Positions 9,802 to 17,632 of a stretch of 55,184 nucleotides of DNA are shown one piece after another. Positions within the stretch are counted from its first letter, which is position 1. Every line of letters starts with the position of its first letter. The stretch lies in contig JAHECD010000019.1 in assembly GCA_024641945.1 (NCBI GenBank), positions 1 to 55,184 of the forward strand. Direction: 5' to 3'. A program made the position numbers and the translations under genes. The DNA comes from Rubrivivax sp. (GTDB lineage: Bacteria; Pseudomonadota; Gammaproteobacteria; Burkholderiales; Burkholderiaceae_C). The notes under the pieces were generated by a model. It was given only the letters and a program-made list of their open reading frames with translations. It was not told the origin of the DNA and made no database searches.

Positions 9802-10306
9802 GCCGGGCTCCTTCGAATGGCTCCGTGCGGCGGAACGCCGGTTGCGGCTCCGTCACGTCGCCCTGGTAGTGGCCGGCGAAGAAGCGCAACGCGCGCTGCG
9901 CCGAATCCAGGCTCTGGTCGGCGCGAAGTTGCACCGCGTCGAAGCCGGTGCGTTGCAGCAGCGGCAGCATGTCCACCAGCACCTCGCCGGTGGCGCGTAC
10001 CTCGCCGGTGAAACGCAGCCGCGTGCGCAGCACGCGGGCCTGCGAGTAGGCACGGCCGTCCGTCCATTTGGGGAAGTCCAGCACCACGAGCGACAGCCTC
10101 GGCAGGTCGTCCTTGAGGTCCTCGATGTCGCGGTCGTTCGGCAGGGCGACGCCGATATGCTGCATCCCGGCCGGCCAGTGGCCGCGTACCGCGTGCCACT
10201 GGTCGAGCGTCAGCAGGCTGTGCTCGCGCGGCGCCGGCGTCGGGCGCGGGCCGTCTTCGCCGGCAGCGGCTTGCCACTGGTCGTGGTGGGGGTCGACGAA
10301 TTTCAT
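9788..10306 (-). CDS. DUF934 protein of the sulfate-assimilation operon
   Basis: A 172-residue soluble protein sits between cysI and cysH. It matches the DUF934 family, which in alpha- and betaproteobacteria is almost always found between the sulfite reductase and APS reductase genes. Its core has the family blocks (L-P-N-D-x-D-I-E-D-L near residue 55, F-P-K-W-T-D-G-R-A-Y-S near 78, G-D-V-L-V-D-like and D-A-V-Q-L-R-A-D-Q near 125). The last 14 bases overlap the cysH start. It has no cofactor motif that I recognise. A helper role in sulfite reduction has been suggested from context only. Confidence 0.88.
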   Translation of the reverse strand: MKFVDPHHDQWQAAAGEDGPRPTPAPREHSLLTLDQWHAVRGHWPAGMQHIGVALPNDRDIEDLKDDLPRLSLVVLDFPKWTDGRAYSQARVLRTRLRFTGEVRATGEVLVDMLPLLQRTGFDAVQLRADQSLDSAQRALRFFAGHYQGDVTEPQPAFRRTEPFEGARHVGH

Positions 10307-10320
10307 CTGGATGCTCCCGT

Positions 10321-12048
10321 TCAGGCCGTCGCCGTGGCTTGCCGCACCTGGTCGGCGGCGCTGCGGAATGGCACCGTGCCGATGCGGCGCGCGGTGTCGA
10401 CGAAGCGCTCGCCAGGCCGGCGCTCACTGCGGTAGGTATCGATCAAGGCTTCGAGCACGTCCGGCACCTCGTCGGCGGCGAACGACGGGCCGATGACCTT
10501 GCCCGCCACGGCCGGGCCGCTGAGGGTGGAACCGTCGGAGCCGCCGAGCGTGACCTGGTACCACTCGCTGCCGTCCTTGTCGACGCCGAGGATGCCGATG
10601 TGGCCGCTGTGGTGGTGGCCGCAGCTGTTGATGCAGCCGCTGATGTGCAGGTCGATGTCGCCGATGTCGTACAGCGTGTCGAGGTCGTCGAAGCGCTCGT
10701 TGATCGCCGCGGCAACGGGGATGGACCGCGCGTTCGCCAGACCGCACAGGTCGCCGCCGGGGCAGGCGATCATGTCGGTCAGCAGGCCGATGTTCGGCGT
10801 GGCAAAGCCGAGTGCGCGGGCCGCCGTCCAGAGTGCACGCAGCTCGGTTTCGTGCACCCACGGCAACAGCAGGTTCTGGTCGTGCGTGACACGCAGCTCG
10901 CCCTGGCTGAAGCGGTCGGCCAGATCGGCCGCGGCGTCCATCTGCGCCGCGGTCACGTCGCCCGGCGGCAGGCCGGCGCGCTTGAGCGACAGGGTCACGG
11001 CGCGGTGCCCGGGCAGACGGTGCGCGTGCACGTTGCGTTCGATCCAGCGGGTGTAGGCGATCGGCTCGTCGGTCGACCCCTGCGCCGGCGCCACCACCGC
11101 GGCGGTGCGAAGCCCCGCCGGCAGCACGAAACTCGCCGCGATGCGGTCGAGTTCGGCCTGCGGGATCAGGTGCTCGCTGCCACCGGCGTCTTCGCCCAGG
11201 ATCTGCGCGAACTCGGTGTTCACGGCATCGAGGAAGCGCGGACCCTCGGCCTTGACGAGGATCTTGATGCGGGCCTTGTACAGGTTGTCGCGCCGGCCGT
11301 AGCGGTTGTAGACCCGCACCACGGCCTCGATGAAGACGAGGATCTGCTGCCACGGCACGAACGCGTTGATCAGCGTGCCGATCACCGGCGTGCGCCCCAT
11401 GCCGCCACCGACGTAGGTCTCGAAGCCCACCTCGCCGGCGGCGTTCTTCACCAGCTGCAGGCCGATGTCGTGCCAGCGGATCGCAGCGCGGTCTTCCGCG
11501 GCGCCGCTGACGGCGATCTTGAATTTGCGCGGCAGGAACGCGAATTCAGGATGCAGCGTGCTCCACTGCCGCAGCACTTCGCAATAGGGGCGGGGGTCGA
11601 CGACCTCGTCGGGCGCGATGCCGGCCAGTGCGTCGCTGGTGATGTTGCGGATGCAGTTGCCGCTGGTCTGGATGCCGTGCATGTCGACCTCGGCCAGCAG
11701 GTCCATCACGTCGGCGCTGCGCGCCAGCGGGATCCAGTTGAACTGCAGGTTCTGGCGCGTCGAGAAGTGGCCGAAGCCGCCGCGCTCGGTGTCCCGGCCG
11801 GCATCCTGCAAGTCGTATTCGCGCGCGATCCGGGCGAGCATGCGCAGTTGCCGGGCACTGAGTTCGCCATACGGCACGGCCACGCGCAGCATCGGCGCAT
11901 GCCGCTGCACGTACCAGCCGTTCTGCAGGCGCAGCGGTCGGAAGGCGTCTTCTTCCAGCTCACCCGCGAGGTGGCGCTCGAGCTGGTCGCGGTACTGCGC
12001 GGCACGCGTGCGGATGAACTGGCGGTCGAATTCGGTATAGCGGTACAT
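10321..12048 (-). CDS. cysI: Sulfite reductase, siroheme/[4Fe-4S] hemoprotein subunit
   Basis: The enzyme reduces sulfite to sulfide with six electrons. It has 575 residues from the ATG at 12048. The paired ferredoxin-like and siroheme domains of the nitrite/sulfite reductase family are visible. The cluster ligands are in C-P-G-G-D-L-C-G-L (near residue 430) and G-C-I-N-S-C-G-H-H (near 473), followed by H-S-G-H-I-G-I-L-G. The flavoprotein partner CysJ is not encoded in the window. The protein should therefore draw electrons from another donor, and the fdxA and ferredoxin reductase genes at the end of the same block are candidates. Assimilatory nitrite reductases share the fold, but the cys neighbours favour sulfite. 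Confidence 0.93.
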   Translation of the reverse strand: MYRYTEFDRQFIRTRAAQYRDQLERHLAGELEEDAFRPLRLQNGWYVQRHAPMLRVAVPYGELSARQLRMLARIAREYDLQDAGRDTERGGFGHFSTRQNLQFNWIPLARSADVMDLLAEVDMHGIQTSGNCIRNITSDALAGIAPDEVVDPRPYCEVLRQWSTLHPEFAFLPRKFKIAVSGAAEDRAAIRWHDIGLQLVKNAAGEVGFETYVGGGMGRTPVIGTLINAFVPWQQILVFIEAVVRVYNRYGRRDNLYKARIKILVKAEGPRFLDAVNTEFAQILGEDAGGSEHLIPQAELDRIAASFVLPAGLRTAAVVAPAQGSTDEPIAYTRWIERNVHAHRLPGHRAVTLSLKRAGLPPGDVTAAQMDAAADLADRFSQGELRVTHDQNLLLPWVHETELRALWTAARALGFATPNIGLLTDMIACPGGDLCGLANARSIPVAAAINERFDDLDTLYDIGDIDLHISGCINSCGHHHSGHIGILGVDKDGSEWYQVTLGGSDGSTLSGPAVAGKVIGPSFAADEVPDVLEALIDTYRSERRPGERFVDTARRIGTVPFRSAADQVRQATATA

Positions 12049-12053
12049 GATGT

Positions 12054-12821
12054 TCAGGCGATGACCTTGATGCCCGCCGTGACGAGCGAGATGCACAACA
12101 GCCCGCGCACGACACGCTCGGGCATCTGTTTGGTGAGCTGCGCGCCGAGCCAGATGCCGGGCAGCGAGCCGATGAGCAACGCACCCAGCAGGCCCCACTC
12201 GACATGGCCCAGCGTCGCGTGGCCGATCCCTGCCACCAGCGTCAGCGGCACCGCATGTGCGATATCGGTGCCGACCAGGCGATGCGCGGGCAGGCGCGGA
12301 TACAGCAGCAGGATCAGCGTGGCGCCGAGCGCGCCCGCGCCGATCGAGCTCAGCGTGACCAACACGCCGAGCACCAGGCCGCAAAGCACGGTCAGCGCGG
12401 GTTTGCGTGATTCGGGCAGCCAGCCCTCGAGCTTCAGGCCCAGGCGTTGCCAGGCCGGCTTGTTGGCCACCACCACGGCGGTCAGCAGCAGGGCCACGCC
12501 GAGCGAATACGTCAGCGCGTGTGCCCACCCCTTGGTGATGCCGGTCAGGTGCATCAGCGCGATCGTCGCCAGCGCCGCCGGCACGCTGCCCAGCAGCAGC
12601 AGCAGCGTGATGCGGCGGTCGACATGGCCATGGCGCGCGTGGGCCACGGCGCCACCGGTCTTGGTGACGGCAGCGAACCACAGGTCGGTGCCGATCGCGA
12701 CCGCCGGGTTCAACTTGAAGATCCCGATCAGCAGCGGCGTCATCAACGAGCCGCCGCCGACGCCCGTCATCCCGACGATGGCGCCGACGGCAAACCCGCT
12801 GAGAACCGCCAGAATGTCCAT
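12054..12821 (-). CDS. TauE/SafE family sulfite/anion permease
   Basis: This inner-membrane protein of 255 residues has about eight hydrophobic segments and opens with the family motif G-x-x-V-G-M-T-G-V-G-G-G-S-L-M-T-P near residues 10-28. Family members export sulfite or sulfoacetate, or import sulfur oxyanions. It is the first gene of the minus-strand cys block and ends 5 bases before the cysI start. A role in sulfate uptake, or in relieving excess sulfite, fits the setting. Which direction it works in cannot be read from sequence. Confidence 0.9.
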   Translation of the reverse strand: MDILAVLSGFAVGAIVGMTGVGGGSLMTPLLIGIFKLNPAVAIGTDLWFAAVTKTGGAVAHARHGHVDRRITLLLLLGSVPAALATIALMHLTGITKGWAHALTYSLGVALLLTAVVVANKPAWQRLGLKLEGWLPESRKPALTVLCGLVLGVLVTLSSIGAGALGATLILLLYPRLPAHRLVGTDIAHAVPLTLVAGIGHATLGHVEWGLLGALLIGSLPGIWLGAQLTKQMPERVVRGLLCISLVTAGIKVIA

Positions 12822-12913
12822 GACCCGTGCAAACCCGTAGACGTTGTCGAGGTGCGGACTGTAGGCAGGCGTCTTATTGTTGTGAACGACAAAATCGTTG
12901 GTTGTTTATTCTC
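12822..12913. promoter_or_regulatory. Divergent promoter region of the cys operon and the patatin-like gene
   Basis: This 92-base gap is AT-richer than its flanks. It holds a perfect inverted repeat AACGA-N5-TCGTT (12885-12899) and, on the minus strand, an A/T run ending CAATAAG. Cys operons of this group are normally activated by the LysR-type regulator CysB, so a CysB site may lie here. I cannot assign the repeat to a protein. Confidence 0.35.
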
Positions 12914-13867
12914 ATGTTGAATATAGGGCGGTCGCTTCGGTGGCGTCGTGTGTCAGTGCTGGCCGGAACCATCGTTCTTGCGGCTTGCCAGACGCTGCCG
13001 CCCCCTGTGTCGGTGAACGCCCCGTCGCCGCCCGCCACGCCCTCCACGCCGGCCCCGCCGGCCCCGCCGATCGTGGCGCCGCCGCCACCACGCCCGCCCC
13101 GCATCGGACTGGCGTTGGGCGGTGGCGCGGCGCGCGGGTTTGCCCATATCGGTGTGATCCAGGTGCTCGAGGAGGCCGGCATCCGGCCGGACCTGGTGGC
13201 CGGTACTTCGGCGGGCAGCCTCGTGGCCGCGCTGTATGCGTCCGGGCACGACGGGCGCGCGCTGGGCGGTCTGGCCCGGTCGATGGACGAAGGCGCGATT
13301 GCCGACTGGGCGTTTCCCGGCCGCGGCCTGATCCGCGGCGAGGCGCTGGCGCGCTACGTGCGCGAGCACACCGCCGGCCGGACGATCGAGCAAATGCGGC
13401 TGCCGCTGGGCATCGTGGCCACCGACCTCGACTCCGGCGCACCGATCCTGTTCCAGCGCGGCGACACCGGCGTGGCGGTGCGCGCGTCGAGCGCCGTGCC
13501 TGCGGTCTTTCAGCCGGTGCGGATCGGGTTGCGCGAATATGTCGACGGCGGGCTGGTGGCGCCGGTGCCGGTGCACTTTGCGCGCCAGATGGGCGCACAG
13601 ATCGTGATCGCGGTGGACATCACCGCGCCGCCCGAGGGCGCACCGACCGGCGACGCGCTGCGCATGCTGCTGCAGACCTTCGCGATCATGGGGCGCAGCA
13701 TCAACCGCTTCGAACTGCGCGAGGCCGACATCGTGATGAAGCCGAAGCTGGACGGCGTCGGCAGCGCGGATTTCGCGGCCCGCTCGCGCGCCATCGCTGC
13801 CGGCCGGGACGCCGCAACCGCGGCCCTGCCTGCGCTGCGCGCGCTGATCGCTGCTCGCACGCTCTAG
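12914..13867 (+). CDS. Patatin-like phospholipase, predicted lipoprotein (RssA type)
   Basis: This is a 317-residue serine lipid hydrolase. The N-terminus has a basic start, a hydrophobic stretch and a lipobox L-A-A-C with Cys25, so it is probably a lipoprotein anchored in the envelope. A proline/alanine-rich linker (residues ~28-62) follows. The patatin core begins with the oxyanion loop G-G-G-A-A-R-G (~69-75), then the nucleophile elbow G-T-S-A-G-S with Ser99 and the catalytic D-G-G near 215. The catalytic Ser-Asp dyad is therefore intact. Its divergent neighbour is the cys operon and the next gene is a convergent phasin, so context does not suggest a substrate. Confidence 0.9.
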   Translation: MLNIGRSLRWRRVSVLAGTIVLAACQTLPPPVSVNAPSPPATPSTPAPPAPPIVAPPPPRPPRIGLALGGGAARGFAHIGVIQVLEEAGIRPDLVAGTSAGSLVAALYASGHDGRALGGLARSMDEGAIADWAFPGRGLIRGEALARYVREHTAGRTIEQMRLPLGIVATDLDSGAPILFQRGDTGVAVRASSAVPAVFQPVRIGLREYVDGGLVAPVPVHFARQMGAQIVIAVDITAPPEGAPTGDALRMLLQTFAIMGRSINRFELREADIVMKPKLDGVGSADFAARSRAIAAGRDAATAALPALRALIAARTL

Positions 13868-13880
13868 GCAAGATCCAGGC

Positions 13881-13909
13881 AAAAAAAGAGCCCGGCAGAT
13901 GCCGGGCTC
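13881..13909 (-). terminator. Rho-independent terminator of the phasin gene
   Basis: On the minus strand a 9-base stem (GAGCCCGGC / GCCGGGCTC) with a short loop is followed by seven T. It lies about 100 bases past the phasin stop and just past the convergent patatin gene, so the hairpin may also help stop plus-strand transcripts, although there is no T-tract on that side. Confidence 0.85.
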
Positions 13910-14011
13910 AATAGACAACCTTCCAAGAGACCGGTCCACCTCGCGGCCGACCGGCTTCCCTCAGAGGTTCCGGGACGGCGAGAAGTTCCGCGCCGCTCCC
14001 GGGGTTTGCAC

Positions 14012-14569
14012 TCAGGCCGAACGGCGGCCCTTGGTCGCGCCTTGCGTGGCCTTCACCGCGGTGTTGGTCACGGCCTGGAAGTTGGCTTCGGCCACATCGG
14101 CGGCTTGCTTGGCAGCCTTCTGCACGCTTTCGAAGGCGTTGTTGGCAGCGGCGACGGCCGACTTCACGAGCGTCACGGCGTTTTCCGTGCCGGCCGGGGC
14201 GTTCTTGACGGCGGTGTCGACGAGCGACATGAACTTCTTCTGGGCTTCGGCAACCTGCGACTCGGCCACCTTGCTCACTTCGGCGTTGGTCGCCGTGGCG
14301 ATGTCATACACATGGCGGCCGTAGGCGGCGGCCTTCTCGGCGGCCGGCTGCAACATGGCCTGCTGCAGAGCGATCAGTTCCTGCGCGTCCTTCACGGACA
14401 TGGCGGCCTTGGTCGTGTCGGCGGCTTCGCTCATCGCGGCCTTCGCGACTTGCAGGTTCAGCTCGACGAGCTTCTCGACGCCGGCGAATGCCTTTTCGGT
14501 CAGGCCGAAGAGGATCTCGACGTTGGCCTTTTGTGCGGCCATGACTTGTTCAGCGGTGAGATAGGACAT
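14012..14569 (-). CDS. phaP: Phasin (PHA granule-associated protein)
   Basis: This 185-residue protein is rich in Ala, Lys, Glu and Val and is predicted to be almost entirely amphipathic helix, as expected for a protein that coats polyhydroxyalkanoate granules. The N-terminus ([18 protein letters not shown]) and the block around [11 protein letters not shown] fit the betaproteobacterial Phasin_2 family. The start is set by an AAAGGAG ribosome site 7 bases upstream. Two TGC-rich elements upstream resemble PhaR operator sites, and an intrinsic terminator follows. The organism therefore probably stores PHB. Several phasins per genome are usual, so I cannot say which paralogue this is. Confidence 0.92.
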   Translation of the reverse strand: MSYLTAEQVMAAQKANVEILFGLTEKAFAGVEKLVELNLQVAKAAMSEAADTTKAAMSVKDAQELIALQQAMLQPAAEKAAAYGRHVYDIATATNAEVSKVAESQVAEAQKKFMSLVDTAVKNAPAGTENAVTLVKSAVAAANNAFESVQKAAKQAADVAEANFQAVTNTAVKATQGATKGRRSA

Positions 14570-14601
14570 GGTGGACTCCTTTGGATGATGGTGACTGGCT
14601 T

Positions 14602-14687
14602 CTGCAACTTATGCTGCGCTGCAACATGGACTGAAGTATAGGGTTCTCCCGCGCCAATGCAAGGGGTTTTTGTTGCACTGCAGCAAT
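14602..14687. promoter_or_regulatory. Two TGC-rich PhaR-like operator elements upstream of the phasin gene
   Basis: Two copies of TGCTGC-RS-TGCAACA are present. One is direct at 14612-14626; the other, with one mismatch to it outside the variable centre, lies in inverse orientation at 14671-14686. An extra CTGCAAC at 14602-14608 repeats the end of the first copy 17 bases earlier. TGC-rich sites of this kind are reported targets of PhaR, which represses phasin genes until PHB is made. Assignment to PhaR is by resemblance only. The second copy is also 30 bases before the divergent deacetylase start. Confidence 0.5.
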
Positions 14688-14716
14688 CTAGGGGCGGCTT
14701 TCTAGAATCCGGCTCG

Positions 14717-15664
14717 ATGCGGGCCTTTCACTCCGACCAGTTCGTCCTGCCGCTGCCGCCGGGCCACACCTTCCCGATGTCGAAGTACCGGCTCCTGCGC
14801 GAAGCGGCAGAAACGTCGCTGCCCGCCGTGCGCGTGACCGAGGCGCTGCCGGCCACCGATGGCGAACTCGCGCTGGCGCACGATCCGGCCTGGATCACGG
14901 CCGTCGACCAGGGCACGCTGAGCGCCGCGCAGCAGCGCGAGATCGGATTTCCGTGGTCGGTGCGCATGGTGGAACGTTCGCACCGCTCCGTGGGTGCCAC
15001 GATCGCGGCGGCACGCACGGCGCTCGTCGACGGCGAGGGCGTGGCGGCCAACCTTGCCGGCGGCACGCACCATGCCTACGCGCACAAGGGTTCGGGCTAC
15101 TGCGTCTTCAACGACGTGGCCGTGGCGTCGCGCCTGATGCAGGCCGAGTGGCACCGCCGTCACCGCAGATTGCTGCGCGTGATCGTGATCGACCTCGACG
15201 TGCACCAGGGCAACGGCACCGCGGCGATCTTTCGCGACGACCCGACGGTCTTCACGCTGTCCATGCACGGCGCGAAGAACTTCCCGTTCCGCAAGGAAGC
15301 GAGCGACCTCGATGTCGAATTGCCTGACGGTTGCACCGATACGCCGTACCTGGCCGCGCTCGACACCGCGCTTGCGGCGGCCTGGGAGCGCCATCCGGAC
15401 GGCCCGCCGGCGCTGGCGTTCTACCTGGCCGGTGCCGACCCGCACGAGAACGACCGCCTCGGGCGGCTCAAGATCACCGCGGACGGCCTGGCCGAGCGCG
15501 ACCGCCGCGTGCTGGCCTGGTTGCGCGAGCGGCGCGTCCCGGTGGCGCTGTCGATGGCGGGCGGCTACGGGCGGGATCTCGCCACCACGGTGGCGGTGCA
15601 GCGGCGCACGCTCGAACTGGCCTGCGAGAGCTGGCACGCGTGGGCGGCAGAATCCAGGGGATGA
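14717..15664 (+). CDS. Histone-deacetylase-family amidohydrolase
   Basis: This 315-residue zinc hydrolase is of the arginase/deacetylase fold. The family signature is complete: G-G-T-H-H-A-Y near residue 117, the zinc-ligand block D-L-D-V-H-Q-G-N-G-T near 160, a second Asp in L-A-G-A-D-P-H near 243, and a glycine-rich S-M-A-G-G-Y-G near the end. The N-terminus with H-P/H-T-F-P-M-x-K-Y is the AcuC/HDAC type. Bacterial relatives remove acyl groups from lysines, polyamines or small amides. Its TGA overlaps the next ATG by four bases, coupling it to a thioesterase and then a nitroreductase, all three translated as one unit. Target unknown. Confidence 0.9.
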   Translation: MRAFHSDQFVLPLPPGHTFPMSKYRLLREAAETSLPAVRVTEALPATDGELALAHDPAWITAVDQGTLSAAQQREIGFPWSVRMVERSHRSVGATIAAARTALVDGEGVAANLAGGTHHAYAHKGSGYCVFNDVAVASRLMQAEWHRRHRRLLRVIVIDLDVHQGNGTAAIFRDDPTVFTLSMHGAKNFPFRKEASDLDVELPDGCTDTPYLAALDTALAAAWERHPDGPPALAFYLAGADPHENDRLGRLKITADGLAERDRRVLAWLRERRVPVALSMAGGYGRDLATTVAVQRRTLELACESWHAWAAESRG

Positions 15665-16104
15665 GTACCCGAGCCCGACCGCAACCACGCGATCACTACC
15701 GGCATTTCGAGCCGATCACGACACGCTGGATGGACAACGATGCGTACGGTCACATCAACAACGTCGTGTACTACAGCTTCTTCGATACCGCCGTGAACCG
15801 CTACCTCATCGAGGCCGGCGCACTCGACATCCAGGCCGGTGCCGTGATCGGCCTCGTGATCGAGACCCACTGCAATTATTTTGCGCCGCTGGAGTTTCCA
15901 CAACGCGTCGAGGCCGGGCTGCGTGTGGCGCACGTGGGCACGTCGAGCGTGCGCTACGAGGTCGGCCTGTTTGCGCAGGACGCGCCGTCGTGCGCGGCGG
16001 CCGGCCACTTCGTCCATGTCTACGTCGACCGCATCACGCGCCGCCCGGTGCCCCTTCCGGCGCCGCTGCTCGCCGCCCTCCAACCCCTGCACCACGCCGC
16101 ATGA
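15661..16104 (+). CDS. 4HBT-type acyl-CoA thioesterase (YbgC/FadM-like)
   Basis: This 147-residue hotdog-fold protein hydrolyses acyl-CoA thioesters in the cytoplasm. The 4-hydroxybenzoyl-CoA thioesterase active-site motif is seen as W-M-D-N-D-A-Y-G-H-I-N-N near residues 22-33, with the catalytic Asp before the Y-G-H-x-N-N block. The start ATG overlaps the deacetylase stop (ATGA) and its own stop overlaps the nitroreductase start in the same way. The length is normal for the family. The acyl substrate is not predictable. Confidence 0.9.
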   Translation: MSTRARPQPRDHYRHFEPITTRWMDNDAYGHINNVVYYSFFDTAVNRYLIEAGALDIQAGAVIGLVIETHCNYFAPLEFPQRVEAGLRVAHVGTSSVRYEVGLFAQDAPSCAAAGHFVHVYVDRITRRPVPLPAPLLAALQPLHHAA

Positions 16105-16799
16105 ACATCACCCCCGCATCCATCGCCGCCGTCGACGAGGCCATCACGTCGCGCCGTTCGATCCGTGCCTTCCTGCCCAAGCCGGTGCCACGCGAGACGG
16201 TCGAGGCCATCCTGCAGGTGGCGGCGCGTGCGCCGTCGGGCACGAACACACAACCCTGGAAGGTCTACGTGCTCACCGGCGAGGCCAAGACGGCACTGTC
16301 GCGCGCCGTGCGCGCGGCGTTCGACGACCCCGCCCAGCGCGCCGGACATGCCGAGGAGTACGCGTACTACCCGACGCAATGGGAGTCGCCGTACATCGAC
16401 CGCCGGCGCAAGGTCGGCTGGGACCTGTACTCGCTGCTGGGCATCGGCAAGGCGGACAAGGCACGCATGCACGAGCAGCACGGCCGCAACTACGAATTCT
16501 TCGACGCGCCCGTCGGGATGATGTTCACGATCGACCGCGTGATGCAGCAGGGCAGCTGGCTCGACTACGGCATGTTCCTGCAAAACGTGATGGTCGCGGC
16601 GCGCGCGCGGGGGCTCGATACCTGCCCGCAGGCGGCGTTCACGCAGTTCCATCGTGTGATCCGCGAGCAGTTGCAACTGCCCGACCAGGAGATGGTCGTG
16701 TGCGGCATGTCGCTCGGATGGGCCGACCCCGACGCGGTGGAGAACACGCTCGTCACCGAGCGCGAGCCGGTCGCCGGGTTCGCGCGCTTCGTCGACTGA
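16101..16799 (+). CDS. Nitroreductase-family FMN oxidoreductase
   Basis: This 232-residue flavoprotein has the nitroreductase signature at the N-terminus (R-R-S-I-R-A-F near residue 17 and A-P-S-G-T-N-T-Q-P-W near 44). A G-M-S-L-G-W-A-D-P stretch near the C-terminus contacts the flavin in this family. Members use NAD(P)H to reduce nitroaromatics, quinones or enones. A long insert with Y-Y-P-T-Q-W and R-R-R-K-V-G-W (residues ~85-110) places it in the larger NfnB/NfsA-unlike subgroup common in Burkholderiales. It is the last gene of the coupled trio and ends only 6 bases from the convergent racemase gene. I find no terminator between them. Confidence 0.9.
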   Translation: MNITPASIAAVDEAITSRRSIRAFLPKPVPRETVEAILQVAARAPSGTNTQPWKVYVLTGEAKTALSRAVRAAFDDPAQRAGHAEEYAYYPTQWESPYIDRRRKVGWDLYSLLGIGKADKARMHEQHGRNYEFFDAPVGMMFTIDRVMQQGSWLDYGMFLQNVMVAARARGLDTCPQAAFTQFHRVIREQLQLPDQEMVVCGMSLGWADPDAVENTLVTEREPVAGFARFVD

Positions 16800-16805
16800 C
16801 CGTCT

Positions 16806-17549
16806 TCAGTGCCGGTCGAGCAGGCGGGCGATGCCTTCGGGCAGTCCGTGGTGCGGCTTGACCGGCGGTGGCGCGAAGCTGCCGCCCGTCGCCTTGCCCG
16901 GCTGCAGCGCGGCCAGTGACTCGGCGTGGCGCACCGCGCTCGACACGCCGTCGACCACCGGCACCGGCAGCCGGCCCCTCAGGCTGCGCGCCAGCCCGGC
17001 CAGCGGCGCACCGGCCAGCACGATCACATCCGCGCCGTCCTCGGCCACGCAGCGGTTGGCCAGCGCGACCAGTCGCTCGCCCTGGTTGCCCTGCACGTTG
17101 CCGATATCGGCCAGCGGTTCGTCCAGGCCGCGGATGCTGGCCAGGCGGCCGGCAAGCCCCGCATGCTCCACGGTCTCGCGGTACCAGGCGCGGATGCGCT
17201 GCGAGATCGCGACGATGGAAAAGCGCTGCCCGAGCAGGCAGGCGCTTGCCATCGCGGCTTCGCTCAGTCCGGTGACGGGGCAGGGCAGCGCCTCGCGCAG
17301 ACCCGCCAGGCCGGGATCGCCGAACGCGGCCACGACCACGGCGTCGAAGCGCGCGTGGTGCTCGGCCGCGAGCTGCGCCGCCGCGTAGGCGCCGATCAGC
17401 GCCTCGAAGCGTGTCTCGATGTAGGCCACGCCGAAGGGCGCCGTCAGCACCTCGATCTCGGTGCCCGCCGAGGCCGTGCGCTGCGCCTCGGCGCGGATCA
17501 GGTCCGACACGCTGTCGGAGATGTTGGGGTTGATCAGCAGCAGGCGCAT
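16806..17549 (-). CDS. Asp/Glu/hydantoin racemase homologue lacking both catalytic cysteines
   Basis: This 247-residue protein aligns well by eye with hydantoin racemase (HyuE) from the N-terminal I-N-P-N motif to the V-P-V-V-D-G block. HyuE enzymes use two cysteines, in I-I-A-C-F-G-D-P-G and V-L-G-C-A-G-M. Here the same places read V-V-A-A-F-G-D-P-G (Cys to Ala, near residue 74) and V-L-A-G-A-P-L (Cys to Gly, near 178). The fold is clearly kept, but two-base proton transfer by cysteines is not possible. It is the last gene of the minus-strand catabolic operon, 84 bases after the hydantoinase stop. A lyase, hydrolase or binding role is possible. I would not annotate it as an active racemase. 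Confidence 0.85.
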   Translation of the reverse strand: MRLLLINPNISDSVSDLIRAEAQRTASAGTEIEVLTAPFGVAYIETRFEALIGAYAAAQLAAEHHARFDAVVVAAFGDPGLAGLREALPCPVTGLSEAAMASACLLGQRFSIVAISQRIRAWYRETVEHAGLAGRLASIRGLDEPLADIGNVQGNQGERLVALANRCVAEDGADVIVLAGAPLAGLARSLRGRLPVPVVDGVSSAVRHAESLAALQPGKATGGSFAPPPVKPHHGLPEGIARLLDRH

Positions 17550-17632
17550 GTCAGTCGCGCCCGGCCGCCCGAGACCGCCGATCGCCCCGACGGGCGGCTG
17601 CGAGCGTGAGAGAGATTGGGGATTTCATGTCT

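Noticed and set aside
10339..12840. Plus-strand open frame of 833 codons opposite cysI
   Set aside because: It has no recognisable domain and its composition is that of a GC-driven antisense frame. The minus-strand cysI has all cofactor ligands.
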